Assembly (NCBI RefSeq): GCF_002933775.1
Contig: NZ_BEWV01000059.1
Coordinates: forward strand, 30,845-94,844
Length of the DNA stretch: 64,000 nt
Reading direction: 5' to 3'
Source: Prevotella sp. MGM1
Lineage (GTDB): Bacteria; Bacteroidota; Bacteroidia; Bacteroidales; Bacteroidaceae
The translations under genes were made by a program, and so were the position numbers. Below, piece by piece: positions 46,232 to 55,485 of the stretch. Every line of letters starts with the position of its first letter. Positions within the stretch are counted from its first letter, which is position 1. The notes beneath the pieces were generated by a model. The model did not search any database, had not been told where the DNA came from, and saw only the letters and a list, made by a program, of their open reading frames with translations.

Positions 46232-47025
46232 GATATTCCATTATAACGATAAACTATAATAACCGTGACGGACTGCGCAAGACAATAGAGAGCGTGGTCA
46301 ACCAGAGCTGTCGGGACATCGAATATATCGTAATCGACGGCGGCTCGACAGACGGTAGCGTGGAGGTGATAGAAGAATATGCCGGAAAGATAGACTATTG
46401 GGTGTCCGAACGTGACAAAGGAATATATAATGCCATGAACAAGGGACTGGCGCAGGCACATGGAGAATATCTTAACTTCATGAACTCGGGCGACTGTTTT
46501 CACGATAATGACGTTCTTATTAATCTGCCGCAAGATGCGGATGAAGACATTATTTTCGGCAAAGCATTGAGAAGTGACGGCAATATATGGTCGCCTGCGG
46601 GGCGTATGACTCTCTATTCGTTATGTATTTACGGGTTTAATCACCAGTCTACGTTCTATAAGAAGAGTATATTCGACACGGACAGATACGATGAAAATCT
46701 CAGATTGCTGAGTGATTGGAAACTGACGGTCAAGTGCATAGTGGCCGATAACCGTACATATAGGGTTGTCGACAATATGATTGCGGTATATGACGTCACC
46801 GGAATAAGCAGTCTTGATGCCGGGGCGAGATACAGGGAACAGGATATCATAATGAAAGAGATGTTTCCCGAGAGAATAGCCGAAGACTACATGTTCTTCC
46901 GCCGGTTGCGCAGTCCGCTGCTTGAAGACATCGCCTATCTTTCGACAAGAGACCGCTTACACCGCATCATCATCAAAATAACACGCTTGGCGATACGCAT
47001 TAACAAAAAGATATCTAACCAATGA
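46228..47025 (+). CDS. Glycosyltransferase family 2 (WcaE-like)
   Basis: A 265-residue GT-A-fold inverting transferase: [20 protein letters not shown], then IEYIVIDGGSTDGSVEVIEE and WVSERDKGIYNAMNKGLAQA, with MNSGD in the DxD position. The IDGGSTDGS...S.RDKGIYDAMNKG pattern is characteristic of the WcaE/AmsE-like group of GT2. The start overlaps the flippase stop and its stop overlaps the next start, both by 4 bp, so translation of the three genes is coupled. Confidence 0.88.
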   Translation: MRYSIITINYNNRDGLRKTIESVVNQSCRDIEYIVIDGGSTDGSVEVIEEYAGKIDYWVSERDKGIYNAMNKGLAQAHGEYLNFMNSGDCFHDNDVLINLPQDADEDIIFGKALRSDGNIWSPAGRMTLYSLCIYGFNHQSTFYKKSIFDTDRYDENLRLLSDWKLTVKCIVADNRTYRVVDNMIAVYDVTGISSLDAGARYREQDIIMKEMFPERIAEDYMFFRRLRSPLLEDIAYLSTRDRLHRIIIKITRLAIRINKKISNQ

Positions 47026-48167
47026 AAATCTTTTATATCTATTATTCGCTCACGACGGTAGGCGGAGCCGACAGGGTTATCGTCGAAAAGGCAAACTATC
47101 TGGCCGAGAACGGGCATGAGGTGGCTATTGTCACAACGTCGCAAAACGGCAGGGAGCCGTTCTTCCCGTTATCGCCGAAAGCGAGAATGATAAGCATTGA
47201 CATAGATTTCGACCGTCAATACAGATACAATACGGTGTTACGGGCGTGCGTTTACTTCATTTATATGCGCAGATACAAGCGTGCGCTCACGCGGTTGCTG
47301 TGTGAAGAAAAGCCGGATATAGTGATAACCACGCTCGGAAGGGACATGGAGTTCCTGACATCGATACGCGACGGGAGTGTGAAAATAGGCGAATCGCACG
47401 TGGCGAAAGAGTATTCGCGAAACTTTCACCTGCTCGAACAACGTGGGGGGATATACAAATACGTGGCACGGCACTGGCGGCGGAAACAGGAGAAAGCCGT
47501 TTCAAGGCTGGCGGCACTCGTATTGCTGACCGGGCACGATGCTGCCAGTTGGCAAGGGACTGCCCGTACATACGTGATACCCAACTCATTGCCGTTCTAT
47601 CCTGGCCAATCGAGCGCTTGCGAGAATAAAAACGTGATGTGCGTGGGCCGTCTCAATGAGCAGAAAGGCTACGAATACATGATTGAGGCATGGGAGTCGG
47701 TGAGCAAGCGGCATCCCGACTGGACGCTTAATGTATATGGTGAGGGCGAAGATGAGGGCCGTTTGAGGGAGATTATTGCCGGAAAGGGACTTGAACGGTC
47801 ATTTGTCATACACAAACCGACTAAAAATATAATGGAAAAGTATCTCGAAAGCAGCATATATGCCATGAGTTCGCGTTTCGAGGGGTTCGGTATGGTGCTG
47901 ATAGAGGCTATGGCCTGCGGTGTGCCTTGCGTGTCGTTTGACTGCCCTTACGGTCCGGCCGATGTGATAAAAGACGGTGAAGACGGATTTATTGTGAGAT
48001 ACTTGGACTGCAAGGAGCTGGCCGACAAGATTTGTTTCCTTATCGAAAATGAGGAGACGAGAAAGCTAATGGGGCGCAAGGCCAGGGAGAATATCAGGCG
48101 GTATTCAAGGGAAACGGTGATGGGAAAGTGGACAGAACTGTTTGAAAAGGTGCTGAAATCAGTTTAG
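47022..48167 (+). CDS. Glycosyltransferase family 4 (AmsD/WcaL-like layout)
   Basis: A 381-residue GT-B transferase. The start MKIFYIYYSLTTVGGADRVI is the donor-side GG motif; NVMCVGRLNEQKGYEYMIEA opens the C-terminal half; SRFEGFGMVLIEAMACGVPC is the E-x7-E nucleotide-sugar motif. It is a paralogue of the minus-strand protein at 49126-50268 (GGADRV/GGVERV, SRFEGFGM, same length), which suggests local duplication or recruitment of similar linkages. Last gene of the flippase operon. Confidence 0.9.
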   Translation: MKIFYIYYSLTTVGGADRVIVEKANYLAENGHEVAIVTTSQNGREPFFPLSPKARMISIDIDFDRQYRYNTVLRACVYFIYMRRYKRALTRLLCEEKPDIVITTLGRDMEFLTSIRDGSVKIGESHVAKEYSRNFHLLEQRGGIYKYVARHWRRKQEKAVSRLAALVLLTGHDAASWQGTARTYVIPNSLPFYPGQSSACENKNVMCVGRLNEQKGYEYMIEAWESVSKRHPDWTLNVYGEGEDEGRLREIIAGKGLERSFVIHKPTKNIMEKYLESSIYAMSSRFEGFGMVLIEAMACGVPCVSFDCPYGPADVIKDGEDGFIVRYLDCKELADKICFLIENEETRKLMGRKARENIRRYSRETVMGKWTELFEKVLKSV

Positions 48168-48274
48168 GCATGTGTGTTATACACTTGGTAAATAAGCATT
48201 ATAGCATCTGTATAAATGTTGCGGATTTTTAGGCGTATATTGAAATAAGCCTCGCCAAGTATTGAGAATAATGT

Positions 48275-49129
48275 TTATACAAGGTTGTCTTTCGAGTCTT
48301 CGTAGTGCTCTTTTTTATAGAATATGCGCCATATTCCTTTGGACTGCATGCGGACTCGCTTCATCAGGCTCTTCATCAGCGAATCATTGCCCAGTGTGCC
48401 ATATCCGGTTACCGGGCGGGCTTTTCTATCATGGATAAACGCTATGCGGCCGTATTTTTTCAATGACAGGGCGAGTGAGCCGTCTTCTCCACGTTTTATG
48501 TCAGTGCGTATGTTCTCATGGCGTGCGTAATCAGCGTTGAAGGCGAATACCATGCCGCGAACGCAAAGTTCCGGACGCTTGAAATGTTGTACGAACAGAA
48601 AGAAGTCACGAATTGCCTCAAAGATGAAAAGCCCTGCGGCGGAATGCTTTTCATCCGGATAGAAGCTCCAAAGAGCCCCGACACATGATACCCCGGGCTT
48701 TAAAAGTGTTGACATCATTATATCTATATACCCGGAAGGATATACCGTGTCGGCGTCGATGAAGAAATGATATTTGCCGCGCGAGTTGTATAATCCGCAC
48801 CGGCGGGCAAATCCCGGACTCTGTCGCGGTTCGTTGAAATAAGGCAATCCAAGTGTTTTATATATATCCTCCGTGTTATCCGATGAGTTATTGTTCACTC
48901 CGATAATCTCCAGCGGATGGCTTGATTTCAACTCGCTGAGCGACCATAGACAAGCGGCAAGGCATCTGCCCTCGTTGTGCGCGATGACTACCACAGACAC
49001 TACCGGCTCTCTACTCTGCGATGAGGCCAGCTTTTCACGTATCTCGTCAAGTACCGCTACCGGTATTTCATCTATCGGTTTGTCGTATATAGAAAGATAT
49101 TTATTGTACCAAGCCATGTCTGTTTTCAC
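48275..49129 (-). CDS. Glycosyltransferase family 2
   Basis: A 284-residue GT-A-fold transferase. After a 40-residue N-terminal lead, the domain begins PVVSVVVIAHNEGRCLAACL; IIGVNNNSSDNTEDIYKTLG follows, and FFIDADTVYP provides the DxD metal site. RGEDGSLALSLKKYGRIAFI matches the GED/x-D acceptor-side motif. Start and upstream gene stop overlap by 4 bp. The first ATG is used; a second lies four codons on. The acceptor and sugar are unknown. Confidence 0.85.
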   Translation of the reverse strand: MKTDMAWYNKYLSIYDKPIDEIPVAVLDEIREKLASSQSREPVVSVVVIAHNEGRCLAACLWSLSELKSSHPLEIIGVNNNSSDNTEDIYKTLGLPYFNEPRQSPGFARRCGLYNSRGKYHFFIDADTVYPSGYIDIMMSTLLKPGVSCVGALWSFYPDEKHSAAGLFIFEAIRDFFLFVQHFKRPELCVRGMVFAFNADYARHENIRTDIKRGEDGSLALSLKKYGRIAFIHDRKARPVTGYGTLGNDSLMKSLMKRVRMQSKGIWRIFYKKEHYEDSKDNLV

Positions 49130-50268
49130 TTATTGCATACTTCATTGAATAATTCACGCCACTTTTCGGCAAGCATGTCCATGTCATAATTTTCGGATTT
49201 CCGCACGGCGTTGCCTGCCATTTCATTCATCCTTCCCGGCGATTTCATCAATGAAGACATTGCAGCGGCAAGCGCGTCGGCATCTTCGGCAGGTACCAAC
49301 AGACCGTCGGTGCCGTGGGATATTATAGCTCTCGGACCGCAGGCACCATCAAAAGATATTACCGGAAGTCCGCAGGCCATAGCTTCGACAAGTGCCATTC
49401 CGAACCCCTCGAACCTGCTGCTTGACACAAACAGCGAGCTGGCCGTATACTCCCGTTCTATATCGTGAGTGCTGCCGTTCAGCCTGCAGCGGCTACTGTC
49501 TATTCCAAGCTCGGCCGACAGTTGCTCGTATGGCTCTCTGTTGCCCATTCCGAAAACAGCCAGTTCCCAGTCCGGACATTCTTTTTCCACTTTACTCCAT
49601 GCCCGCAACAACAGGTCATAGCCTTTTTCATGACTGTATCTGCCTACCGCTATCACCCGTTTCCGCATTAGGTCGCTGCGTGTAGAGGGAGTGAAAGACA
49701 GGGGGTCGGGAATGGAAACCATGTTCTTTAATCCGTTCCACGCTTTTTTGTCCTCATCCGTCAATACTACAAACTTATCCAGCTTCTTCAATTTAGATAC
49801 CAAACCGTACATCCAGAACTTTGCAAAACACCGTTTGACAATGTTCGTATCTTCCGTTTCGAAGTTACGATAGTTCTTTTTGTTTATGTGCATCTCGCCG
49901 ATTTTCATGCTTCCGTCTTTGATGTCGGTGATGAAATTTATCTCTCGTCGCAGCATGCTGACCGTTATATCCGGTCTGAGGCGCATGAGTTCGGCACGCA
50001 GTCTGCGTTTGAAAAGCCGCTGCTTGCGCAGGTATACGAACACTTTTTTGATGAAGGTGCATGTCCACAACTCCTCAAAACCGATGTCGAGGTTTATCAC
50101 CCTCACTTTATCCGAAAGATGATAATACGGCTGTTTGCCATGTCCGTCTGTCAGAATGATTGTCACATCATGACCGAAGCGGTCGGCAAAATAGTTCGCT
50201 TTCAATGTCAATACACGCTCGACACCTCCTGCAATATATAGAGATGGAGTGCAATAGGCTATTTTCAT
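49126..50268 (-). CDS. Glycosyltransferase family 4
   Basis: A 380-residue GT-B transferase with SLYIAGGVERVLTLKANYFA at the N-terminus, KRVIAVGRYSHEKGYDLLLR at the start of the second domain and SRFEGFGMALVEAMACGLPV as the E-x7-E motif. It is clearly related to the plus-strand GT4 at 47022-48167. It is the first gene of a two-gene minus-strand unit, with only a weak -7-like box (TATCTTCG at 50316-50323) upstream. Confidence 0.9.
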   Translation of the reverse strand: MKIAYCTPSLYIAGGVERVLTLKANYFADRFGHDVTIILTDGHGKQPYYHLSDKVRVINLDIGFEELWTCTFIKKVFVYLRKQRLFKRRLRAELMRLRPDITVSMLRREINFITDIKDGSMKIGEMHINKKNYRNFETEDTNIVKRCFAKFWMYGLVSKLKKLDKFVVLTDEDKKAWNGLKNMVSIPDPLSFTPSTRSDLMRKRVIAVGRYSHEKGYDLLLRAWSKVEKECPDWELAVFGMGNREPYEQLSAELGIDSSRCRLNGSTHDIEREYTASSLFVSSSRFEGFGMALVEAMACGLPVISFDGACGPRAIISHGTDGLLVPAEDADALAAAMSSLMKSPGRMNEMAGNAVRKSENYDMDMLAEKWRELFNEVCNK

Positions 50269-50385
50269 AATCGGAAAGATTTAAGCACAGTGAGCCGTTC
50301 CGTTGTTTAACATTGCGAAGATAGTCATTTATTCCGACATTAGGAAAAGGCGTTGTAATTATTTTCCACAGTGAAAAGATTTTAT

Positions 50386-50393
50386 TAAATTTG
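50386..50393 (+). promoter_or_regulatory. -7 box of the GT2 gene at 50402
   Basis: TAAATTTG only 8 nt before the ATG at 50402, implying a leaderless or nearly leaderless transcript. Confidence 0.5.
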
Positions 50394-50401
50394 CCGTAAC
50401 A

Positions 50402-51316
50402 ATGAATAAAGTAAGCGTAATACTTCCCATATATAACGTCGGGTTATACCTTGACGACACTTTCACGTCGTTGATGGGCCAGACCCTGCGTGATATTGAG
50501 ATTATAGCGGTGAACGATGGGTCGACAGATGACAGCGAGGAGATAATAAGGAAGTATATGGCGTCAGACCGCCGTATCACGCTCATCAATCAGGAGAACC
50601 GTGGACAGGCCGCGGCGAGAAATGCCGGAATGGCCGTCGCTACCGGGGAATATATCTATTTCATGGATGCCGACGACACTATACATCCCGACGCATTGAA
50701 AACATGCCATGAATATGCCTCAGTAAACAATGCCGACATGTGCGTGTTCGACGCCGATACGGTATATGAGGAGGGGGCATGCCCGATATCATGGAATTAC
50801 AGGCAGAGCCGTTTTCTTGAAGAGGGCAGGGCATATACGGGGGAAGAGCTGTTGAATATAATGATGGACAACGGCAGATATAATTCTGTCGTGTGGCTTT
50901 ATATGGTCAGACGGTCTTTTCTCAAAGGCACGGGCATATCGTTTTACAATGGAATAATACATGAGGATGAGTTGTTCTCGACGTCTCTTTTCCTTAAATG
51001 TCGGAGTGTTTTTTGTATTCGGAAAGTTTTTGTCACCCACCGTATAAGGACTGGTTCCACGATGGGCACGGACTTCACGAGGCGCAATCTTGACTGCTAT
51101 ATGACCGTTGCGGATGAGATTAAGAAGTTAAACGGTGGCCAGACGGCCGAAAGATACCTCGGGTTTATGCTTCCCATCGTGTTCTACACCGGTCATCTGA
51201 TACCGTTGAAATACAAGTTCGGACTGTTCGCCAGGGCTGTGAAATCCGGGTATATGGGATATATCGGGCTGAAATCAATCCTTGTGTTCTGGCTTAAAAG
51301 GGCGTGGTGGCAGTGA
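50402..51316 (+). CDS. Glycosyltransferase family 2
   Basis: A 304-residue GT-A transferase: KVSVILPIYNVGLYLDDTFT, then EIIAVNDGSTDDSEEIIRKY, and YIYFMDADDTIHPDAL with the DxD metal site. IIHEDELFSTSLF is the usual acceptor-side ED motif of EpsJ/WcaA-like enzymes. It is a single plus-strand gene among minus-strand units, so it is either separately regulated or was inserted here. A small hairpin (51332-51347) follows the stop. Confidence 0.88.
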   Translation: MNKVSVILPIYNVGLYLDDTFTSLMGQTLRDIEIIAVNDGSTDDSEEIIRKYMASDRRITLINQENRGQAAARNAGMAVATGEYIYFMDADDTIHPDALKTCHEYASVNNADMCVFDADTVYEEGACPISWNYRQSRFLEEGRAYTGEELLNIMMDNGRYNSVVWLYMVRRSFLKGTGISFYNGIIHEDELFSTSLFLKCRSVFCIRKVFVTHRIRTGSTMGTDFTRRNLDCYMTVADEIKKLNGGQTAERYLGFMLPIVFYTGHLIPLKYKFGLFARAVKSGYMGYIGLKSILVFWLKRAWWQ

Positions 51317-51405
51317 AATTTGGATTTATGTATTGCCGTATGGCAATTCAAACGCTTTCTTAATATCGCGGATACAGGCGTGTCTCAATAAGACGCCGGT
51401 GGAAA

Positions 51406-52548
51406 TCACATCTTGTTTACCGCGTCTACGACTCGTTTCATCTGCGTTTTCCATGATAAATCGGATACGGTGTCGCGAATGTCTGATGGTTGGAAGTCGT
51501 GGCTTTCGATGAACTCGATTATGGAGCCGATATTTATCGGCGACTCATCGGCCGGCACTTTAAGCACATATCTGCGGCCATCGAAATCACTGTCGCATTC
51601 GGAATATGCGAAAGGAATGCCTCGGGCGGCATATTCACGGTTTTTCAATGTCTTTATCGAGGTTATTCCGCTGCGGTGACGGCCGAGACTTCCCACGGCA
51701 AAGACGCAGCTGTCGAAAACCCTGTCGAGCTCTGTGCCGAATAACTGACCGTGGAAAACAACGTTTTTCTCTATCCCGTATTTTTTTATAATGCAGGCAA
51801 ATCCCGGAGCATGGGCGGAGCCGTGCATCTCACTTTCGCCCACACCTCCCACTATATGGAAGTATACATTGCGTCTTGTTCCAGGTTTTGCGTAGTATTC
51901 TCCCAGGCCGGCGATCAGTCTGTCGTATCCGTGCCAATAGTGAACTTCGGCCACTCCGATTAGGTGTACGGCATTGTCTCTGTGCCGGCACTCATGTATA
52001 GGTATGCTGTCGAGATCTATTCCATTGCTGATATTCACTGTCTTGCAGCCGAAAATATATTCGGCATCGGAGAACGTTACTATCGCGCTCATCTCTTTTG
52101 CGAGCCTGCGGCGGAACATTTTATCGACAAACAGCCTGATACGCTCTTTCAACGGGAAGCCCGCAAACTCGCCGTCATAAGGATATGTGGGTATCTCGGT
52201 CACGGTTTTTATGCCCGATTTGCGCAAGCGGGCGAACAGTCTTGCGAGCTGCGGAGTGGCATTCATGAAACTGCGGGCGTATACCAAATCAATGCCGTTA
52301 CCGGCACAGTACTTGTACACGCATCCGTAGTCGTACCGTTGCCGTATGGCGGCATGCAGTCCGGTGCCGTAGTCTTGTATTACTGTATCGTCCACATAGC
52401 GGCATCGGTGTCCGTCGGCCGAGAAGTCATAATAGCACACATGCACGTCATGACCGTTCTCGCGTAGTCCTTTCACCTGGCTGCGTATCTTTTTGCTTAT
52501 TCCGCTTGCTTCCGAAAAGCCGTGATATACGAGAAAGAGTATTTTCAT
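51406..52548 (-). CDS. Glycosyltransferase family 4
   Basis: A 380-residue GT-B transferase, more divergent than the others. MKILFLVYHGFSEASGISKK carries the donor-side glycine region; GIDLVYARSFMNATPQLARL and VTFSDAEYIFG lie in the first domain; the second domain has IEKNVVFHGQLFGTELDRVF. The usual E-x7-E motif is replaced by SGITSIKTLKNREYAARGIP, so the donor-binding residues differ; this may reflect another substrate. Single-gene unit with a promoter box at 52633-52640. Confidence 0.78.
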   Translation of the reverse strand: MKILFLVYHGFSEASGISKKIRSQVKGLRENGHDVHVCYYDFSADGHRCRYVDDTVIQDYGTGLHAAIRQRYDYGCVYKYCAGNGIDLVYARSFMNATPQLARLFARLRKSGIKTVTEIPTYPYDGEFAGFPLKERIRLFVDKMFRRRLAKEMSAIVTFSDAEYIFGCKTVNISNGIDLDSIPIHECRHRDNAVHLIGVAEVHYWHGYDRLIAGLGEYYAKPGTRRNVYFHIVGGVGESEMHGSAHAPGFACIIKKYGIEKNVVFHGQLFGTELDRVFDSCVFAVGSLGRHRSGITSIKTLKNREYAARGIPFAYSECDSDFDGRRYVLKVPADESPINIGSIIEFIESHDFQPSDIRDTVSDLSWKTQMKRVVDAVNKM

Positions 52549-52632
52549 CGGTTCATTATATGTGGGAATGAAGGCTAAGAACCGTAAGCAATGAATTCTG
52601 TCTCAATTTGCCTGGGCACCGCCTGTCTTTTG

Positions 52633-52640
52633 CAAAGATA
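52633..52640 (-). promoter_or_regulatory. -7 box of the GT4 gene at 51406-52548
   Basis: TATCTTTG on the minus strand, giving a leader of about 80 nt before the ATG at 52548. Confidence 0.58.
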
Positions 52641-52712
52641 CGGAAAAGAATCGGTAATGAACTGGTTTTATTTGACTTTTTAATCATCTGTTGTAATGAA
52701 AAAATCATAAAA

Positions 52713-53057
52713 TTAACACTTTGTTTTTCTTTGAAATAGAACAACAATGCGATATGTGTAGCTATACGCATTGCGATAGTATATCGATTGTGGGATGTCT
52801 GCTTCTTTGTTTTTTTTGCAGCGGGATACTCCTTGGAACGCATTTAGCAATTAATTGCACTGCGTTTAGCCGCTCGTTGGAAGACAACGGGCGGCTAAAC
52901 GCAGGCTAACGGGACGCTAAACGCAAATACAACCCAAGGCAGGTGAGGGGTGTTTGTTGAATAAATAATGTGTTTCAGATGTATTGTATTGATATACAGG
53001 TGTTTGTGAAAACCTGTGAAATGCGGCGGTATTTCCGTCCGGAGGATTTTTGTTTTC
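52713..53057. repeat. Long intergenic element D (homologous to 39625-39960)
   Basis: About 345 bp, aligning with element C over both flanks and the central palindrome region: TTAACACTTTGTTTTTC, TTTGAAATAGAAC, CAATGCGATATGTG, GTTAATTGCAC-like words, then ATATACAGGTG, GTGAAATGCGG and GGATTTTTGTTTT. It lies after the last gene of the large polysaccharide operon (ending 53105) and before the promoter of the next minus-strand gene. No reading frame in it is supported. Confidence 0.75.
52862..52902. repeat. 18-bp inverted repeat within element D
   Basis: GCGTTTAGCCGCTCGTTG (52862-52879) and CAACGGGCGGCTAAACGC (52885-52902) are reverse complements apart from one T/G position, which would be a wobble pair in RNA; the loop is GAAGA. 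Compared with the palindrome at 39763-39825 the outer arm differs at matching positions on both sides (TAGACGC versus TAGCCGC), so pairing has been kept. Confidence 0.88.
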
Positions 53058-53104
53058 AGATGATTGAAATATAAAAGGAGTTTTGTAAATATTATTGATG
53101 ACTT

Positions 53105-54307
53105 TTATTGTGTCTTAATTCTTTTCGCTTGCAGAGCTTTGAAGAATGCTTCGGCATACCGCTCCTTTGAGAACATGGCGGCACGTGCCTGTGCGGCTCT
53201 TCCCATTTTCTCCCGCTTTTCGGCAGAGTCCATAAAGTCTGATATGGCGTAGGCCAGTTGTCGTGCCAAATCGTTGCCGGGAGTGACGATGACCGCACAT
53301 TCGTCCGTGGCCGTTTCTGGCAGTCCGCCTCTGTCTGTCGTGATGATTGGCAGTCCGGCGGCCATAGCTTCCACGCATGTCAACCCGAAAGGCTCTTCCC
53401 ATGTAGAGGGCAGTGCCGCGATGTCTGCCAGACGCAGGTATTGTGGCACTTTGTCGTAGGGAACGAAGCCGGTGAATACGATGCGGTCTTTAATAGGGGC
53501 GGCTTTTTTTATGAGCGAGTCTATAAACGGATTGGTTCCGGTCTCGTTGGCGAAGAAAGCTCCGCCCACGATAAGCAGTTTTATGTCTGGTCTGTCTTGT
53601 AGGGCTGTCATGGCATCCATGAGCTCGGATATGCCTTTCTCCGGAATAATCCTTCCGCTGAAAACGACAACGAAATCATTTTCTGCCAGGCCGATATCGG
53701 CTCTGCGCATCTCTTGTTTCCCGCATGCGGAGAACATGGCCGTATCTATACCGTTGTGCACGGTGACGCACTTGCTGTCTTTACCGCCCACTGCGCTTAC
53801 TTGCTTGGTGATATGGTCTGACACGGATATTATTATGTCGGCAGCGTCGTACAGCTCTTTTTGTCTCGGTGTATTCCGGTTTAAGACATCGTTGTGCAGG
53901 TGATATATGATCTTGGGACGTATGGCGAGGCTGTCCAGATGAAGCGCATAGCCGGGGCGGTTTTCTATTATTATGGCGTCGTAGGTTTGCCTGTTGATGT
54001 GCCTTAGGGCTTTGGCGAGATAGAACTCGATGGTATAGTGGTAGTATTCGTTCCGGTTTGTCAGCCGGTGTATGCGCTTCATGATTTTTGAGATGAAACT
54101 TTCCGTATCTATGAACACGTAGTGGTTTACGGATGAGGCGAGTGCACGGTGCTTGCGGGCCTCTTTGCTTTCTGTGCTGTATACGGTTATGTCGTGCAGG
54201 CGGTGACGGTCGTTATATTCGAGATAGAAATCGATAAGGTTTTCCACCGCTCCTCCGCCTGTGGCCGGTACGGGGAGTATTCCGGATGTCAGGACGGCTA
54301 TTCTCAT
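53105..54307 (-). CDS. Glycosyltransferase family 4
   Basis: A 400-residue GT-B transferase. MRIAVLTSGILPVPATGGGA is the donor-side glycine motif; FVVVFSGRIIPEKGISELMD opens the second domain; STWEEPFGLTCVEAMAAGLP is the E-x7-E nucleotide-sugar motif with a GLPETATDE tail. The ATG at 54307 starts the glycine motif and overlaps the upstream gene's stop by 4 bp; the frame is open 24 codons further up. Last of nine genes in the operon that begins near 63.9 kb. Confidence 0.88.
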   Translation of the reverse strand: MRIAVLTSGILPVPATGGGAVENLIDFYLEYNDRHRLHDITVYSTESKEARKHRALASSVNHYVFIDTESFISKIMKRIHRLTNRNEYYHYTIEFYLAKALRHINRQTYDAIIIENRPGYALHLDSLAIRPKIIYHLHNDVLNRNTPRQKELYDAADIIISVSDHITKQVSAVGGKDSKCVTVHNGIDTAMFSACGKQEMRRADIGLAENDFVVVFSGRIIPEKGISELMDAMTALQDRPDIKLLIVGGAFFANETGTNPFIDSLIKKAAPIKDRIVFTGFVPYDKVPQYLRLADIAALPSTWEEPFGLTCVEAMAAGLPIITTDRGGLPETATDECAVIVTPGNDLARQLAYAISDFMDSAEKREKMGRAAQARAAMFSKERYAEAFFKALQAKRIKTQ

Positions 54308-55476
54308 CTTTCGTGTCTTGTGTGTGTGAATGTAGTGTCGTTCTTGTCGATATGACGGATGTTGGCGAGCATCTTCCATACGAGGTTGGGCATGGCCGTA
54401 ACTTTACGGAGAGTGGTTCCGAAGCGTTTATTTCCAGGTATCGACATGATGACAGAGAGGCAGAGAACGGCGAGCAGCGCCCACCACTTCATGCTCCACA
54501 CCGGAACGGCTACAAGTGACAGCCCGGCGAAGAATAGTATGGCGGCTATGAGTATAGACCTCGGGATGAGCATCTGCTGTACCGTCTTGTCGATATAGTC
54601 AATGTTGCCTTGCCTTATGGCGGCGGGAACGTGCGGGAGCATGCTTGACAGACATTGTATCTGGGCTGTCATCCATCTCCGCCGCTGCTGCTGGAAATTG
54701 TCTTTGCTTGCCACCTTCTCGTCAAACACGGCGATGTCTTCCTCATATTTTATATATATACCCTGCATGAGCAGGAGTGCTTCAAGCTCTTTGTCTTCGC
54801 CGGCGGTTGAGAGAAGTCTTACATTGTCCGTGAACCACTTGAAGTCGAAGCACATACCAGAGCCTATCAGAGCGGAAGACAGACCTATGTTATTGTGGGC
54901 TTTTCTGAATATGGTGTTGTTTATCTCCTCGCTGAGTCCGTCGAGCACGGCAATGTCGTTATCGGTGTTTTTGGCGAGCCTGTGGCACTGAATTGCGGAA
55001 TATCCGTATTGGCAGGCTGTGTTGAGCCGGATAAGGAAATCGCTGTTCACCACGTTGTCGGCGTCGAGCACGACGACGAAGTCGTATCGGCGGTCACAGT
55101 TTGCCATGGCATACTGAAGGGCCTTGGCCTTCGAACTGTTCTCGAAAACCGGTTTGTGGAGTGTTATCGGCATCAAGCTTAGTTTGTTGTTGGTATCGTT
55201 CCGCATGTGGTCTGATATCACTGCGACATGATAGTGGTCGGCGGGGTAGTCTTGGTTGAGGAATGCTGATACGGATGTCGTTATCACATTGTCTTCATTG
55301 TATGCGGGAAACAATACGAGGAATGTGTGCCTCCGGTCGTTGCATGCCCTTGGTCTGCGTTGTGTCTTTCCGCTATTGAACTTGCTGGCGACGGCGAAGA
55401 AAAGCACGTAGACGACCGAACCGGCCATGAAAAGCCATAGCGTCATGTCGATGATATGTATTATTGTCCATGTCAT
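54304..55476 (-). CDS. Membrane-bound glycosyltransferase family 2 (processive type)
   Basis: A 390-residue protein with an N-terminal helix (about 8-30), a cytosolic GT2 domain (about 45-290) and two to three C-terminal helices (about 305-350). FLVLFPAYNEDNVITTSVSA, VVVLDADNVVNSDFL (DxD), GEDKELEALLLMQG and QQQRRRW (the QxxRW motif) match cellulose- or hyaluronan-synthase-like enzymes. Its neighbour upstream (55486-56652) is a paralogue with the same motif order, 9 bp apart. Together they may add successive sugars or work as a pair. Confidence 0.87.
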   Translation of the reverse strand: MTWTIIHIIDMTLWLFMAGSVVYVLFFAVASKFNSGKTQRRPRACNDRRHTFLVLFPAYNEDNVITTSVSAFLNQDYPADHYHVAVISDHMRNDTNNKLSLMPITLHKPVFENSSKAKALQYAMANCDRRYDFVVVLDADNVVNSDFLIRLNTACQYGYSAIQCHRLAKNTDNDIAVLDGLSEEINNTIFRKAHNNIGLSSALIGSGMCFDFKWFTDNVRLLSTAGEDKELEALLLMQGIYIKYEEDIAVFDEKVASKDNFQQQRRRWMTAQIQCLSSMLPHVPAAIRQGNIDYIDKTVQQMLIPRSILIAAILFFAGLSLVAVPVWSMKWWALLAVLCLSVIMSIPGNKRFGTTLRKVTAMPNLVWKMLANIRHIDKNDTTFTHTRHER

Positions 55477-55485
55477 GGCTTGCTG

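Noticed and set aside
52862..52902. Element D palindrome as an ordinary terminator of the polysaccharide operon
   Set aside because: It is more than 200 bp past the last stop, has no T run in the direction of transcription, and its homologue at 39763-39825 lies between divergent genes where no terminator is needed.
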